This document shows positions 20,402 through 28,454 of a DNA stretch of 32,244 nt, piece after piece; the stretch's first letter is position 1, and every line of letters starts with the position of its first letter. The translations under genes and the position numbers were made by a program. Location: positions 1 through 32,244 of the forward strand of contig NZ_RAWE01000105.1 in the NCBI RefSeq assembly GCF_003611695.1, written 5' to 3'. This stretch comes from Corallococcus carmarthensis. GTDB lineage: Bacteria > Myxococcota > Myxococcia > Myxococcales > Myxococcaceae. The notes below the pieces were generated by a model, which saw only the letters and a program-made list of their open reading frames with translations, was not told the origin of the DNA and did not search any database.

Positions 20402-21847
20402 CTATTCCTCTCTGTAATACACGAGCTTGCCCAGCCCGTCGTCCAGGCGGATGACCGCGGTGAGCGTCTTCTGGACGCTGCCCGCTTCTCCCACGGACTT
20501 GATGGTGAATGTCTTGCTCTTGTCGCCCAGGTAGCGGTTCTGCTGGACGTTGCCCTTGATGAGCGGATTGACCGCGATGCCCGCCTGTTCGATGACGCCC
20601 ACGAAGTCCGACACCGACATGCCGAAGAAGCTGAACATGCGCGCGGCGCGGATGCGGCTGATGAGCTCGTTGAGGAACACGGGGTCCGTCAGGCGCGGAT
20701 CCGGCCGGTTGGGGTCCGCGGCGGACATGATGGCCAGGCCCAGCATGATGGGGTCGTCGGTATTGACGTTCGGCTTGGAGTTGATGTCCGGGTACACCGT
20801 GAGCCGGTCGCGGAAGGCCGCCATGAAGCGGTCGTTGACGCCATGCACGCGGTACAGCTCATCCAGGCTGTCGAAGCGCGCGTTCTTGACGTCATAGCGC
20901 GGTTCGTAGCGGCTGTACGGGGAACCCTCGTCCGCGAAGCCCGCGACGAAGGGGTTCGTGGGGTCCTTGGGGTTGAGGGTGGACTGGGTGGTGTCGTCGT
21001 CCGCCCAGTCCTTCAGCGCGATGACGGTGTCCTGCGGCGTGGAGCGCACCTTGTTGGCGTCGTCCTGCTGCCAGAGGAACTCGAAGCGCTTGTCCGAGAA
21101 CATGTCCATCATGCGCGCGGCGGTGGCCTGGGCCTCCGCGCCGCCGGTGTTGAGGCGCGTGACGTTGAGCTTCTCCTCTTCGTCGCTGATGGTCGCGAGG
21201 AAGCAGCCCTCGAAGCCGCCAAAGGACCGCCGCTGCATCTGCTCCGCCATCTGCGTGGCCGCGCCTCCGCCCTCGGCCCCCTCTTCGCCCTCCATCTGGA
21301 AGTTGGGGTCCACCTGCACGGGCTCCGTCTCCGCGGGGCGGCCGTCCTCGCCCTGCGCGCCGTCGCTCTTCACCAGGCCCTTGAGCATGTGGCAGTCCAC
21401 CCGGGCCAGCTTCCAGAGCTGGATGTTGAGCGACTGGGGCTGGAACGCCGCCGCGCCCCCCGCGCCACCCGCGCCCGCGGTGCCGCCGCCGCCCAGCATG
21501 CCGCCCAGCGCGCCCAGGAGGCTCGCGGGGTTGGGGATGGGCGTCTGGTCCACCTGCTTCTGGAAGCGCAAGAGCAGGCGCCCCAGCGACAGGCCGGAGC
21601 GGGCCATGTAGTAGGCGCGCACTTCGTCGCGCTGGTTGGCGGCCAGCTGCAGGTCCACGCGGCTGTTGTAGGCGAACTCCGTGGCCACCACCGTGAGCAG
21701 CGTGATGGAGACGAGCGCGATGATGAGCGCCACGCCGCGCGAGCGCCGGTGCTTGCGCTCCGCTGGCGAAGGCGGTGGGGCCGGGTTGACGGCCGTCCGC
21801 GCCTTGCCGCGCCGGCGGGACGCCTGCTGGAAGTAGGAGAAGGCCAT
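20402..21847 (-). CDS. gspK: Type II secretion minor pseudopilin GspK
   Basis: 481 aa, longer than the usual about 320. The prepilin signal is late: a basic, Pro-rich leader of 38 residues ends RRSRG|VALIIALVSITLL. Position +5 of the mature protein is Ile rather than Glu, the hallmark of GspK, which caps the pseudopilus tip. The mature part contains YYMARSGLSLGRLLLRF, typical of GspK, a Gly-rich insert (about 112-135), and the large alpha-domain region with DPNRPDPRLTDPVFLNELISRI. The start overlaps the gspJ stop by one base (TGATG). The Gly-rich and acidic inserts account for much of the extra length. Confidence 0.88.
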   Translation of the reverse strand: MAFSYFQQASRRRGKARTAVNPAPPPSPAERKHRRSRGVALIIALVSITLLTVVATEFAYNSRVDLQLAANQRDEVRAYYMARSGLSLGRLLLRFQKQVDQTPIPNPASLLGALGGMLGGGGTAGAGGAGGAAAFQPQSLNIQLWKLARVDCHMLKGLVKSDGAQGEDGRPAETEPVQVDPNFQMEGEEGAEGGGAATQMAEQMQRRSFGGFEGCFLATISDEEEKLNVTRLNTGGAEAQATAARMMDMFSDKRFEFLWQQDDANKVRSTPQDTVIALKDWADDDTTQSTLNPKDPTNPFVAGFADEGSPYSRYEPRYDVKNARFDSLDELYRVHGVNDRFMAAFRDRLTVYPDINSKPNVNTDDPIMLGLAIMSAADPNRPDPRLTDPVFLNELISRIRAARMFSFFGMSVSDFVGVIEQAGIAVNPLIKGNVQQNRYLGDKSKTFTIKSVGEAGSVQKTLTAVIRLDDGLGKLVYYREE

Positions 21848-22521
21848 CAGTTGAACCTCGGCAGTTCCGTGTTGAGCACGATGCGCGTCTGCGTGGTGTA
21901 GCGCGCCTCCTTGCCCGCTTCATCCAGGGCGATGACGGTGATGCGCACGCGCGTGGGCAGGAGGGACTTCTTCTCCGTGCGCCGCGTGTCCCATTCGTCG
22001 TCCCATTCCTTCTTCTCCGAATCCCAGTAGGCGAACTCCACGCCCTTGACGCCTTCGAAGAGGACGTCCGTGGTGCCGCCCCGGTCCATGCGGTCCCCCA
22101 CGTTGGGGTTCACCCGCCGCTTCAGGTCCTGCCGCTGCCGGGTGTTCCGTTCGGAGGAGTTCTCCACGAAGTACTCCACCACCGCCTGGTCGGACTCCTT
22201 CACGTCCGTGTACAGGCGCTGGTGCGCGAACGTCGTGAAGGTCAGCTTGTCGCGCTCGCCAATGAAGTTGGTGGGCCGGTCGTTCTGGTCGCGGAAGCGG
22301 CGCAGGTCGTAGCGGTCGCTCACGTACGCGGAGCCGATTTCGCGTGCCATGCGGTTGAGCGACACGCGCACCATGCGGTAGCGCTCCGCCTCGCCCTCCA
22401 CGACCTCCTTGGCGTTGATGCCCGTCTGGAAGGCCATGGCGACGACGGTGCCCATGAGGGCGGTGATGCCCACCGCGACCATGACCTCCATGAGGGTGAA
22501 GCCTCGCACTCGGCGCTTCAT
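21847..22521 (-). CDS. gspJ: Type II secretion minor pseudopilin GspJ
   Basis: 224 aa from the ATG at 22521; the frame stays open to 23181, but that part overlaps gspI and is not used. The prepilin signal is MKRRVRG|FTLMEVMVAVGI with Glu at +5, then a hydrophobic helix. The globular part has ERYRMVRVSLNRMAREIGSAY, characteristic of GspJ, and ends with beta strands. GspJ joins GspI and GspK in the tip complex. The start codon overlaps the gspI stop (ATGA), so the two are translationally coupled. Length is close to family average. Confidence 0.88.
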   Translation of the reverse strand: MKRRVRGFTLMEVMVAVGITALMGTVVAMAFQTGINAKEVVEGEAERYRMVRVSLNRMAREIGSAYVSDRYDLRRFRDQNDRPTNFIGERDKLTFTTFAHQRLYTDVKESDQAVVEYFVENSSERNTRQRQDLKRRVNPNVGDRMDRGGTTDVLFEGVKGVEFAYWDSEKKEWDDEWDTRRTEKKSLLPTRVRITVIALDEAGKEARYTTQTRIVLNTELPRFN

Positions 22522-23450
22522 CGGGTGCCTCCTCGTCCCGGCATGCCCGGGAAGCCCCGCCCGCCAAAGATTCCGCCTGGCGCGCGCGGGTTGATGCCGG
22601 TGTTGCCGTTGCCGCCGCCCTGCGAGCCGTTCGCGCCGTTGAGCTGGTTGAGCACCGCCGCCCGGTTGACCAGCGGCTCTCGCGTGTTCGGATCCAGCAT
22701 CTGTCCGTTCTCGCCGGGGATGGGGTTGTCCACCACGGCGCCCGTGCGCGGGTTCACCCACTGGTTCTCCGCGCCCGCGGTGCTGCCCGCGTTGGGCGTG
22801 AAGCCGCCGTTGCGGTCGCCGCCGGGCCCCAGGGACACGACGTGCGTCACCACGTCCACGCTCTCCACCTGGGTGCCTTCCTTCCAGTACACGGTGAGGT
22901 GCACCTCGCGGACGGATTTGGTGAGCTGGTCCACCATCTGCGTGAACATGGGCTGCGCCATGCTCATGGCGGACGCGCCCATGGGGCTGGCCGTGGTGGT
23001 GCCGCCAGGGGGCGTGCTGCCGCCCTTGCTGTCGCCGCCAGCGCCGCCGCCAAAGAGGCTGGCCAGGCCGCCCAGCGGGTCCCCGGAGTCGCCGCCGCCC
23101 ATGGGCAGGTTGAAGATGGCGCCAATGAGCTGATCCGGCGTCACGCCGTCCGTCTTGGGCGCGATGATGCGGGCGCGCCACTTGAACTGGGGCCAGCCCT
23201 CGTCGGAGAAGTCGCCGGACTGTTCGTCGTCGTCCTGTTCGAAGCCGTCGTCGTAGAGCTTCTGCTCCAGGTCCGTCATCTTCGAGCGGGACAGCAGCGA
23301 CGCCACGGTGAGCCGCTTGGTGTAGACGTGGTTGGCCACCGCGCCGGAGTTGAGGTCGAAGATGGCCATCAGCGCGACGCTGAGGATGGCCATGGCCACC
23401 ATCGTCTCCAGCAGGGTGAAGCCTGAGCGCCTTCGCGTTGGGGTCCTCAT
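22518..23450 (-). CDS. gspI: Type II secretion minor pseudopilin GspI, greatly enlarged
   Basis: 310 aa against about 120-130 in most GspI. The prepilin signal MRTPTRRRSG|FTLLETMVAMAIL has Glu at +5. The normal GspI core is split. Residues 1-100 cover the helix and first strands (WPQFKWRARIIAP). Residues 101-178 are an insert rich in Gly, Asp and Ser with two short hydrophobic patches. Residues 179-207 resume the core (SVREVHLTVYWKEG, VVTHVVSL). Residues 208-310 are a Gly/Asn/Pro-rich tail ending GGRGFPGMPGRGGTR. No frameshift is evident: third-position GC stays high throughout, and the stop overlaps the gspJ start (ATGA). The start overlaps the gspH stop the same way. Confidence 0.85.
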   Translation of the reverse strand: MRTPTRRRSGFTLLETMVAMAILSVALMAIFDLNSGAVANHVYTKRLTVASLLSRSKMTDLEQKLYDDGFEQDDDEQSGDFSDEGWPQFKWRARIIAPKTDGVTPDQLIGAIFNLPMGGGDSGDPLGGLASLFGGGAGGDSKGGSTPPGGTTTASPMGASAMSMAQPMFTQMVDQLTKSVREVHLTVYWKEGTQVESVDVVTHVVSLGPGGDRNGGFTPNAGSTAGAENQWVNPRTGAVVDNPIPGENGQMLDPNTREPLVNRAAVLNQLNGANGSQGGGNGNTGINPRAPGGIFGGRGFPGMPGRGGTR

Positions 23451-24184
23451 GAGCGGGGCACCTCCAGGGCCTCGGATGCGATGAACACCTTGCCCGTCAG
23501 GGGTGACACGTCCAACGTCCACGCGTTGTCGCCCTGGCGCAGGAACACCATGGCCTTCTCCGTGTAGCCCTGCGGGAAGAAGTAGAGATAGGCCACGCCG
23601 CTCTCCACCGGCTCGCGCTGCTGCCGCGTCCACACCGACACCGCCACGCCCGCCGGAAGCGATTTGGGGCTGATCTCCTCCGCGGTGTACGCGGAGAAGG
23701 TGGACTGGGACTCGATGCGGTTCTTCTCCTCTTCCATCAGCTCCTGCGCGGACGGCTGCGAGCCTTCCGAGCGCGTGTAGTTCTTGCGGTTGTCCCCGCC
23801 GTTGTTGCCTTCGCGCCGGGCGCGCTCGCGGTCACGCGCTTCATCCCGCAGCGCCGAGTCCCGGTCGCGCGAGGTGGTGACGCCGCCCGCGGCGCATTCC
23901 GCGTGGTAGCGCGTGGCCTCCTCGCGCTTCGGGTCGGGGATTTCGAACACCAGCCGGCACGTCTTGCCGCTGAGCGCCGCCGAGTCGTAGAGCGAGCGGA
24001 TGACGCCCGCGAGCTCCGTGGCGCTGCCCTTCGCCTTCGCGCCGGTGATGGCGCCAATGCCAATGGTCACCGCGGCGAACATCACCGCCGCGATGGCCAG
24101 CGCGATGGAGATCTCAATCAGCGTGAGGCCGCGCGGGGCGCGACGGCGGCGGGCGGGAGCAGGGAGTGACATGGCCTTCTTCAT
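23447..24184 (-). CDS. gspH: Type II secretion minor pseudopilin GspH
   Basis: 245 aa from the ATG at 24184, which has AGGAGG seven nt upstream, favouring it over Met5. The prepilin signal is ARRRRAPRG|LTLIEISIALAIA with Glu at +5 (residue 24). Residues 50-100 match the GspH/FimT helix region (ATELAGVIRSLYDSAALSGKTCRLVF). Residues about 103-162 are a highly charged insert (Arg/Asp/Glu/Asn-rich). The last 80 residues return to beta structure (VAVSVWTRQQ; VAYLYFFPQGYTEKAMVFL). The start overlaps the stop of the GspG-like gene and the stop overlaps the gspI start, both as ATGA. The order G-H-I-J-K is standard for T2SS. Confidence 0.85.
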   Translation of the reverse strand: MKKAMSLPAPARRRRAPRGLTLIEISIALAIAAVMFAAVTIGIGAITGAKAKGSATELAGVIRSLYDSAALSGKTCRLVFEIPDPKREEATRYHAECAAGGVTTSRDRDSALRDEARDRERARREGNNGGDNRKNYTRSEGSQPSAQELMEEEKNRIESQSTFSAYTAEEISPKSLPAGVAVSVWTRQQREPVESGVAYLYFFPQGYTEKAMVFLRQGDNAWTLDVSPLTGKVFIASEALEVPRS

Positions 24185-24648
24185 GGCTGCACCTCCTGTG
24201 CCACGATGCCGCCGCTGAAGAGGTCCGCGGCGTCTCCGGTGCCACCGGGCTTGCCGTCGGAGCCCAGGGACAACACGGCGCCCGACTTGCCCTCCATGCG
24301 GTAGACGTATGGGTGGCCCCACGGGTCGATGGGCGTCCCGTCCAGCACCTTGGAGTCGATGAGCGGCGCGAAGCCCTGCGCCTGCGTGGGGAAGAAGCCC
24401 ATCAGCCGGTGGTAGGCCTTGAAGAAGCCTTCCAGGCGGCGGATCTGTTCGCGGGCCTGGCGCTGGGGGGGCGTGAGGGAGGTGTCCTCGGTGGCCCACA
24501 CCAGCGCGAAGGCGAGCAGGGTGGCGCCGGCGAAGACGCCCAGGAGCAGCAGCCGGCCCAGGAGGGATGAGCGGGCGCGGGCCTGCCCCCCGGAAACGGG
24601 TCGCGCCTCGCGCGCGGACGTCGGTGAGGAAGTGTGCTCGGGGGTCAT
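24181..24648 (-). CDS. GspG-like protein without prepilin cleavage site
   Basis: 155 aa from the ATG at 24648 (AGGA nine nt upstream); an ATG at 24657 would add three residues. The C-terminal half is clearly GspG-type: TPIDPWGHPYVYR and LGSDGKPGGTGDAADL parallel LDPWGREYVYM and YGADGNPGGEGSDADI of the true GspG encoded just upstream, including the calcium-loop region. The N-terminus differs: a 27-residue hydrophilic tail and a plain membrane helix (RLLLLGVFAGATLLAFALVW) with no G|FTLIE site and no Glu at +5. It therefore cannot be processed like a pseudopilin and is predicted to be a fixed inner-membrane protein with a periplasmic GspG-like domain. Its stop overlaps the gspH start (ATGA), so it belongs to the operon. 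Confidence 0.82.
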   Translation of the reverse strand: MTPEHTSSPTSAREARPVSGGQARARSSLLGRLLLLGVFAGATLLAFALVWATEDTSLTPPQRQAREQIRRLEGFFKAYHRLMGFFPTQAQGFAPLIDSKVLDGTPIDPWGHPYVYRMEGKSGAVLSLGSDGKPGGTGDAADLFSGGIVAQEVQP

Positions 24649-24705
24649 CACGGGCATTCCTACGACAACACGCGGGAGGCGCGGCTTTGCTTCAGGAAAC
24701 GCCCG

Positions 24706-25125
24706 TTACTGCCGGGCGTTCTGTTCCTTGGAGGAGATGTCGGCGTCGGAGCCCTCGCCGCCCGGGTTGCCGTCGGCGCCGTAGCTGGTGATGACCGGCT
24801 TGCCGCCCTCGTTCATGTACACGTACTCGCGGCCCCAGGGGTCCAGCGGCATGCGCTCCAGGTTGTTGGTGTCCACCAGCGCCTTGAGGCCCGTGGCGGT
24901 GTCCGGGTAGGAGCCCTTCTTCGTGTAGTAGAGCTTCATCGCGCTCTGGATGTTGCGGATGTCCAGCTTCGCGGTGTCCTGCTTGGCCTCTTCCAGCTTC
25001 GGGATGACGGCCACGCCCACCGCCGCCGCGATGAGCCCGAGGATGGTGATGACCACCATGATCTCGATGAGGGTCATGCCGCGGTTCTTGCGGCGCTGCT
25101 GCTTCTTCGCGTTCGTCGTCGTCAT
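24706..25125 (-). CDS. gspG: Type II secretion major pseudopilin GspG
   Basis: 139 aa from the ATG at 25125 (AGGTGA about nine nt upstream); a start at 25158 would only lengthen the leader. A basic leader (KKQQRRKNRG) is cut before MTLIEIMVVITILGLIAAAV, with Glu at +5 (residue 21). GspG is the main subunit of the pseudopilus that pushes substrates through the secretin. The C-terminal domain shows GLKALVDTN, DPWGREYVYM and the calcium-binding loop YGADGNPGGEGSDADI. Length is typical. A 75-bp gap separates it from the small upstream gene and a 57-bp gap separates it from the GspG-like gene, wider than most junctions in this operon, leaving room for extra expression control. Confidence 0.93.
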   Translation of the reverse strand: MTTTNAKKQQRRKNRGMTLIEIMVVITILGLIAAAVGVAVIPKLEEAKQDTAKLDIRNIQSAMKLYYTKKGSYPDTATGLKALVDTNNLERMPLDPWGREYVYMNEGGKPVITSYGADGNPGGEGSDADISSKEQNARQ

Positions 25126-25200
25126 GTCTTCACTCACCTTCGGGTGACTTTCTGGCAAGCCACCGCGCCATGGGTGTGTCGGGATGTCAGAAGCGCTTCG

Positions 25201-25344
25201 TCAGGGCGCCGTGCCCGGGCTGGAGGCCGCGGGCGGGTCCCGGTGGGCGTAGAGGCTGGCACCCACCGTCGCCAGCGTGGCGGCCAGGGCCAGGAGCCCC
25301 GTCAGCGTGGCGCGCTGGATCCACCGGTCGAGCGTGTCGTTCAT
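25201..25344 (-). CDS. 47-aa single-helix membrane protein between gspF and gspG
   Basis: A short open frame from the ATG at 25344 to the TGA at 25201. It encodes MNDTLDRWIQRATLTGLLAL... with a predicted membrane helix at about 13-33 and a short Pro/Ala/Ser-rich tail. The evidence for real coding is strong for its size: 45 or more of 47 third positions are G or C, AGGGG lies six to seven nt upstream of the start, and it begins 15 bp after the gspF stop, inside the operon. The two Arg residues before the helix suggest the N-terminus stays in the cytoplasm. I know of no T2SS component of this size at this place, so function is unknown; it might be an assembly or stability factor for the GspF platform. 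Confidence 0.65.
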   Translation of the reverse strand: MNDTLDRWIQRATLTGLLALAATLATVGASLYAHRDPPAASSPGTAP

Positions 25345-25359
25345 CGTGCGCCCCTGCTC

Positions 25360-26616
25360 CTAATGGATGGCCGTGTTCACCTGCAGAATCGGCATCAGGA
25401 TGCTGAGCGCGACGAATGCAATCATCACGCCCATCACCACGATGAGCATGGGCTCCAGGAGGCTGGTGAGCGCGCCGATGCGCACGTTCACCTGCGTCTC
25501 ATAGGAGTCCGCCACCGACAGCAGCATGTCCTCCAGCTGCCCTGATTTCTCACCGATGGCGACCATGTGGTACACGAGCGGCGGGAACTGGCCGGACCGC
25601 TTGAGGGGCGTGGCGATGCTTTCGCCCTCGCGGATGGATTCGCGGGCGTTCTCCACCGCGTCCGCCAGCACCGAGTTCGTCATCACCGCCTTGACGATGT
25701 CCAGCGCGGCCAGCATGGGCACGCCGCTCTTGAGCAGCGTGGACAGCGTGCGCGCGAAGCGGGAGATGGCCAGCAGGCGCACGAGGCTGCCGAAGATGGG
25801 CGCCTTGAGCGTGAAGCGGTCCCACTTGGGCTTGCCCTTGGGGCTCTTCGTCCAGCGCATGAAGAAGATGAAGCCCGCCACCATGGACGGAATCACCAGG
25901 AACCACCACGCCTGCATGAAGTTGGACGCGGCGATGAGGATGCGCGTGTTCAGGGGCAGGGTGGCCTTCATCGTTTCGAAGATCTTCGTGACCTTCGGGA
26001 CGACGAACACCATCAGGAGGATCAGGATGCCGCCGCCCACCAGCATCATGATGGCGGGGTAGAGCATGGTGCCGATGATCTTCTGCTGCAGCTTGGCCTG
26101 GTTCTCCGTGAAGTCCGCCAGGCGCAGCAGCACGGTGTCCAGCGCGCCGGAGGCCTCACCCGCGCGCACCATGTTGATGTAGATGCTGGGGAAGATCTTC
26201 GGGTGCTGGCTGAACGCGTCCGCCAGGGACGAGCCTTCGTTCACGCGCTGCTTGATGTCGGAGAGGGCGCGCTTGAGGCGCTCCTTCTCCGCCTGGTCCA
26301 CCAGCGCGTTGAGCGAGTCCACGATGGTGACGCCCGCGCCCAGCAGGGTCGCGAGCTGGCGGGTGAGGATGGCGACGTCCTCGGTGCTGACCCGGCCGCC
26401 GGCCAGCTTGCGCAGGTCCACGTCGCGCGCCACGAGCGACGCGTTGGCGCCCTTGGACACGCCCGCGCGGCTGCCCTCCGCCTGCCCGAGCACGTCGGTC
26501 AGGAAGATGCCATCCGCGCGCAGCTTGGAGCGCAGCGTCTTGGGCGAGTCCGCCTCCAGCAAGCCCTTCTTCTGCTTGCCGTGGGAGTCGAGGCCTCTGT
26601 ATTCGAAGACGGGCAT
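25360..26616 (-). CDS. gspF: Type II secretion inner-membrane platform protein GspF
   Basis: 418 aa, typical for GspF/PilC. GspF is the polytopic protein around which the pseudopilus is built. It begins MPVFEYRGLDSHGKQKKG and has two homologous cytoplasmic helical domains: LTRQLATLLGAGVTIVDSLNALVDQ (about 84-108) and SRFARTLSTLLKSGVPMLAALDIV (about 286-309). Membrane segments lie at about 182-210, 234-255 and 385-410. The family motif GEASGALDTVLLRLADF in the first half is mirrored by GEKSGQLEDMLLSVADSYE in the second. It starts 6 bp after the gspE stop. Confidence 0.93.
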   Translation of the reverse strand: MPVFEYRGLDSHGKQKKGLLEADSPKTLRSKLRADGIFLTDVLGQAEGSRAGVSKGANASLVARDVDLRKLAGGRVSTEDVAILTRQLATLLGAGVTIVDSLNALVDQAEKERLKRALSDIKQRVNEGSSLADAFSQHPKIFPSIYINMVRAGEASGALDTVLLRLADFTENQAKLQQKIIGTMLYPAIMMLVGGGILILLMVFVVPKVTKIFETMKATLPLNTRILIAASNFMQAWWFLVIPSMVAGFIFFMRWTKSPKGKPKWDRFTLKAPIFGSLVRLLAISRFARTLSTLLKSGVPMLAALDIVKAVMTNSVLADAVENARESIREGESIATPLKRSGQFPPLVYHMVAIGEKSGQLEDMLLSVADSYETQVNVRIGALTSLLEPMLIVVMGVMIAFVALSILMPILQVNTAIH

Positions 26617-26622
26617 GGCGGA

Positions 26623-28449
26623 CTAGATGTCCTCCTGCGTGATGCTCAGGACTTCAGCGATGGTCGTCTCGCCCAGGGCGATCTTCCGCACGCCGTCTTC
26701 CAGGAGCGTGATCATGCCCTTGGCGAGCGCGGACTTCTTGATGGTGGACGCATCCACGTTCTTGAGCACCAGCTGGCGCACGTCGTCGTCCACGAAGAGG
26801 AACTCGTAGATGCCGGAGCGGCCGCGGTAGCCATTGCGGTTGCAGGACGGGCAGCCCACCGCGCGGTAGATGCGGTCCGTGCCAAAGCGCTCCTTGAAGC
26901 TCTTGACCGTGAAGCCCAGCTCCTGCAGCTCCGCGTCCGTGGGCGTGTAGGCCTCACGGCAGTCCGGGCACACCCGGCGCACGAGGCGCTGGGCGAGGAT
27001 GCCGGTGAGCGACGACGCCACGAGGAAGGGCTGCACGCCCATGTCCACGAGTCGCGTCACGGCGCCGGCCGCGTCGTTGGTGTGGACCGTGGAGAGCACC
27101 AGGTGGCCCGTGAGGGACGCCTGGATGGCGATCTCCGCCGTCTCCTTGTCGCGGATCTCACCGACCATGATGACGTCCGGATCCTGGCGGAGGAAGGAGC
27201 GCAGGCCCTGCGCGAACGTCAGGCCAATCTTCGGGGCGATGGCCATCTGGCCAATGCCCTTGAGCTGGTACTCGACCGGGTCCTCGACGGTGAGGATGTT
27301 GAGGTCGGGCGTGTTGATCTTGGAGAGCGCGCCGTAGAGCGTCGTCGTCTTGCCGGAGCCCGTGGGGCCCGTCACCAGGACGATGCCGTGCGAGCGCTTG
27401 ATGACGGATTGCATGTTGCCCAGCACCTGCTGGCTCATGCCGATTTCCGCCAGGTCCAGCAGCGTCGCCGTCTTGTCGAGCAGACGCATGACGATGCGCT
27501 CGCCGAAGGACGTGGGCGTGGTGGACAGACGGATGTCGATGTCGCGGCCCGCCAGCTTGATGCGGATGCGGCCGTCCTGCGGCAGGCGCTTCTCCGCGAT
27601 GTTGAGCTGCCCCATCACCTTCACGCGCGCGATGATGGAGTTCTGGTAGCGCTTGGGAGGCTTGATGACCTCCTGGAGCACGCCGTCGATGCGGAAGCGC
27701 ACCAGGAGCTCGCGCTCCATGGGCTCGATGTGGATGTCGCTCGCGCGCTCCTTGGCGGCGCGGAAGAGCACGGAGTTCACCAGCCGGATGACCGGGGCCT
27801 CGTCGTCCGCGTCCAGCAGGTCCTTGGGCTCCTCCAGCTCATGGGCCAGCGAGTCCAGGTCCTCCGTGGTCTCCATCTCGTCCACGAGCGCTTCGGCCTC
27901 GTTGACGGAGCGGTCGTACACGCTGTTGATGGCGTCCACGATGGTGGAGGCGAGCGCGATGCGCGGCTGGATGCCCTGGCCCAAGAGCAGGCGCGCGTGG
28001 TCCAGCGCCGTCGTGTCCAGCGGGTCCGCCACCGCGAGCACCACCTCGTCGCCCTCCACGGAGAGCGGGAGCAGCTGCGTCTGGCGGGCGAAGTTGATGG
28101 GGATGCGCTTGACCAGCTCCGCGTCCACCTCCTCCACGAAGATGCGCTGGAGGTAGGGCAGGTCCAGCTGGTGGCCCAGGGCGCGGGCCACGTCCTCCTC
28201 GCTGACCGCCTTCATGCCCACCAGGACCTCACCCAGCCGCCCGCCCTTCTCCTGCTGGGTGGCGAGCGCCTCCTGGATCTTCTCCGGGGTGAGGGCGGGC
28301 ACGAGCGCGCGGAGGATCTCCCCGAGCGGCCGGCCACAGAGATAGGCCTGTCCGTGGGCGACGATCTGGGTGGCGTCGTTGCGGCCGCCGGACACGTCCG
28401 GCGTCGCGGTGGAGCCTTGAGAAGTGGGGGTGTCGGCGGTCAGGTCCAT
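26623..28449 (-). CDS. gspE: Type II secretion ATPase GspE with MshEN-like N-terminal motif
   Basis: 608 aa. This hexameric cytoplasmic ATPase powers pseudopilus assembly. Walker A GPTGSGKT (361-368), Asp box near 385-391 (ILTVEDPVEY), Walker B PDVIMVGEIRD (424-434), His box GHLVLSTVHTNDA, and a zinc-binding tetracysteine: Cys494/Cys497 and Cys533/Cys536. The N-terminus holds two successive MshEN-type motifs: PLGEILRALVPALTPEKIQEALATQ (41-65 in shortened description) and RLGEVLVG...ARALGHQ (71-94), separated by five residues as in c-di-GMP-binding MshEN domains. The Gly at position 10 of each motif is replaced (Val50, Lys80). GGGGAG lies seven nt upstream of the ATG, inside the end of gspD. 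The gene starts 5 bp after gspD. Confidence 0.93.
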   Translation of the reverse strand: MDLTADTPTSQGSTATPDVSGGRNDATQIVAHGQAYLCGRPLGEILRALVPALTPEKIQEALATQQEKGGRLGEVLVGMKAVSEEDVARALGHQLDLPYLQRIFVEEVDAELVKRIPINFARQTQLLPLSVEGDEVVLAVADPLDTTALDHARLLLGQGIQPRIALASTIVDAINSVYDRSVNEAEALVDEMETTEDLDSLAHELEEPKDLLDADDEAPVIRLVNSVLFRAAKERASDIHIEPMERELLVRFRIDGVLQEVIKPPKRYQNSIIARVKVMGQLNIAEKRLPQDGRIRIKLAGRDIDIRLSTTPTSFGERIVMRLLDKTATLLDLAEIGMSQQVLGNMQSVIKRSHGIVLVTGPTGSGKTTTLYGALSKINTPDLNILTVEDPVEYQLKGIGQMAIAPKIGLTFAQGLRSFLRQDPDVIMVGEIRDKETAEIAIQASLTGHLVLSTVHTNDAAGAVTRLVDMGVQPFLVASSLTGILAQRLVRRVCPDCREAYTPTDAELQELGFTVKSFKERFGTDRIYRAVGCPSCNRNGYRGRSGIYEFLFVDDDVRQLVLKNVDASTIKKSALAKGMITLLEDGVRKIALGETTIAEVLSITQEDI

Positions 28450-28454
28450 GGGTC

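Noticed and set aside
22522-23181. Upstream in-frame extension of gspJ (444-aa frame)
   Set aside because: It overlaps gspI in another frame. The prepilin leader and ATGA overlap fix the gspJ start at 22521.
25155-25171. Sigma-54-like sequence TGGC...TTGC upstream of gspG
   Set aside because: The GG and GC are one base too far apart (N11 instead of N10). This spacing is strict for sigma-54.
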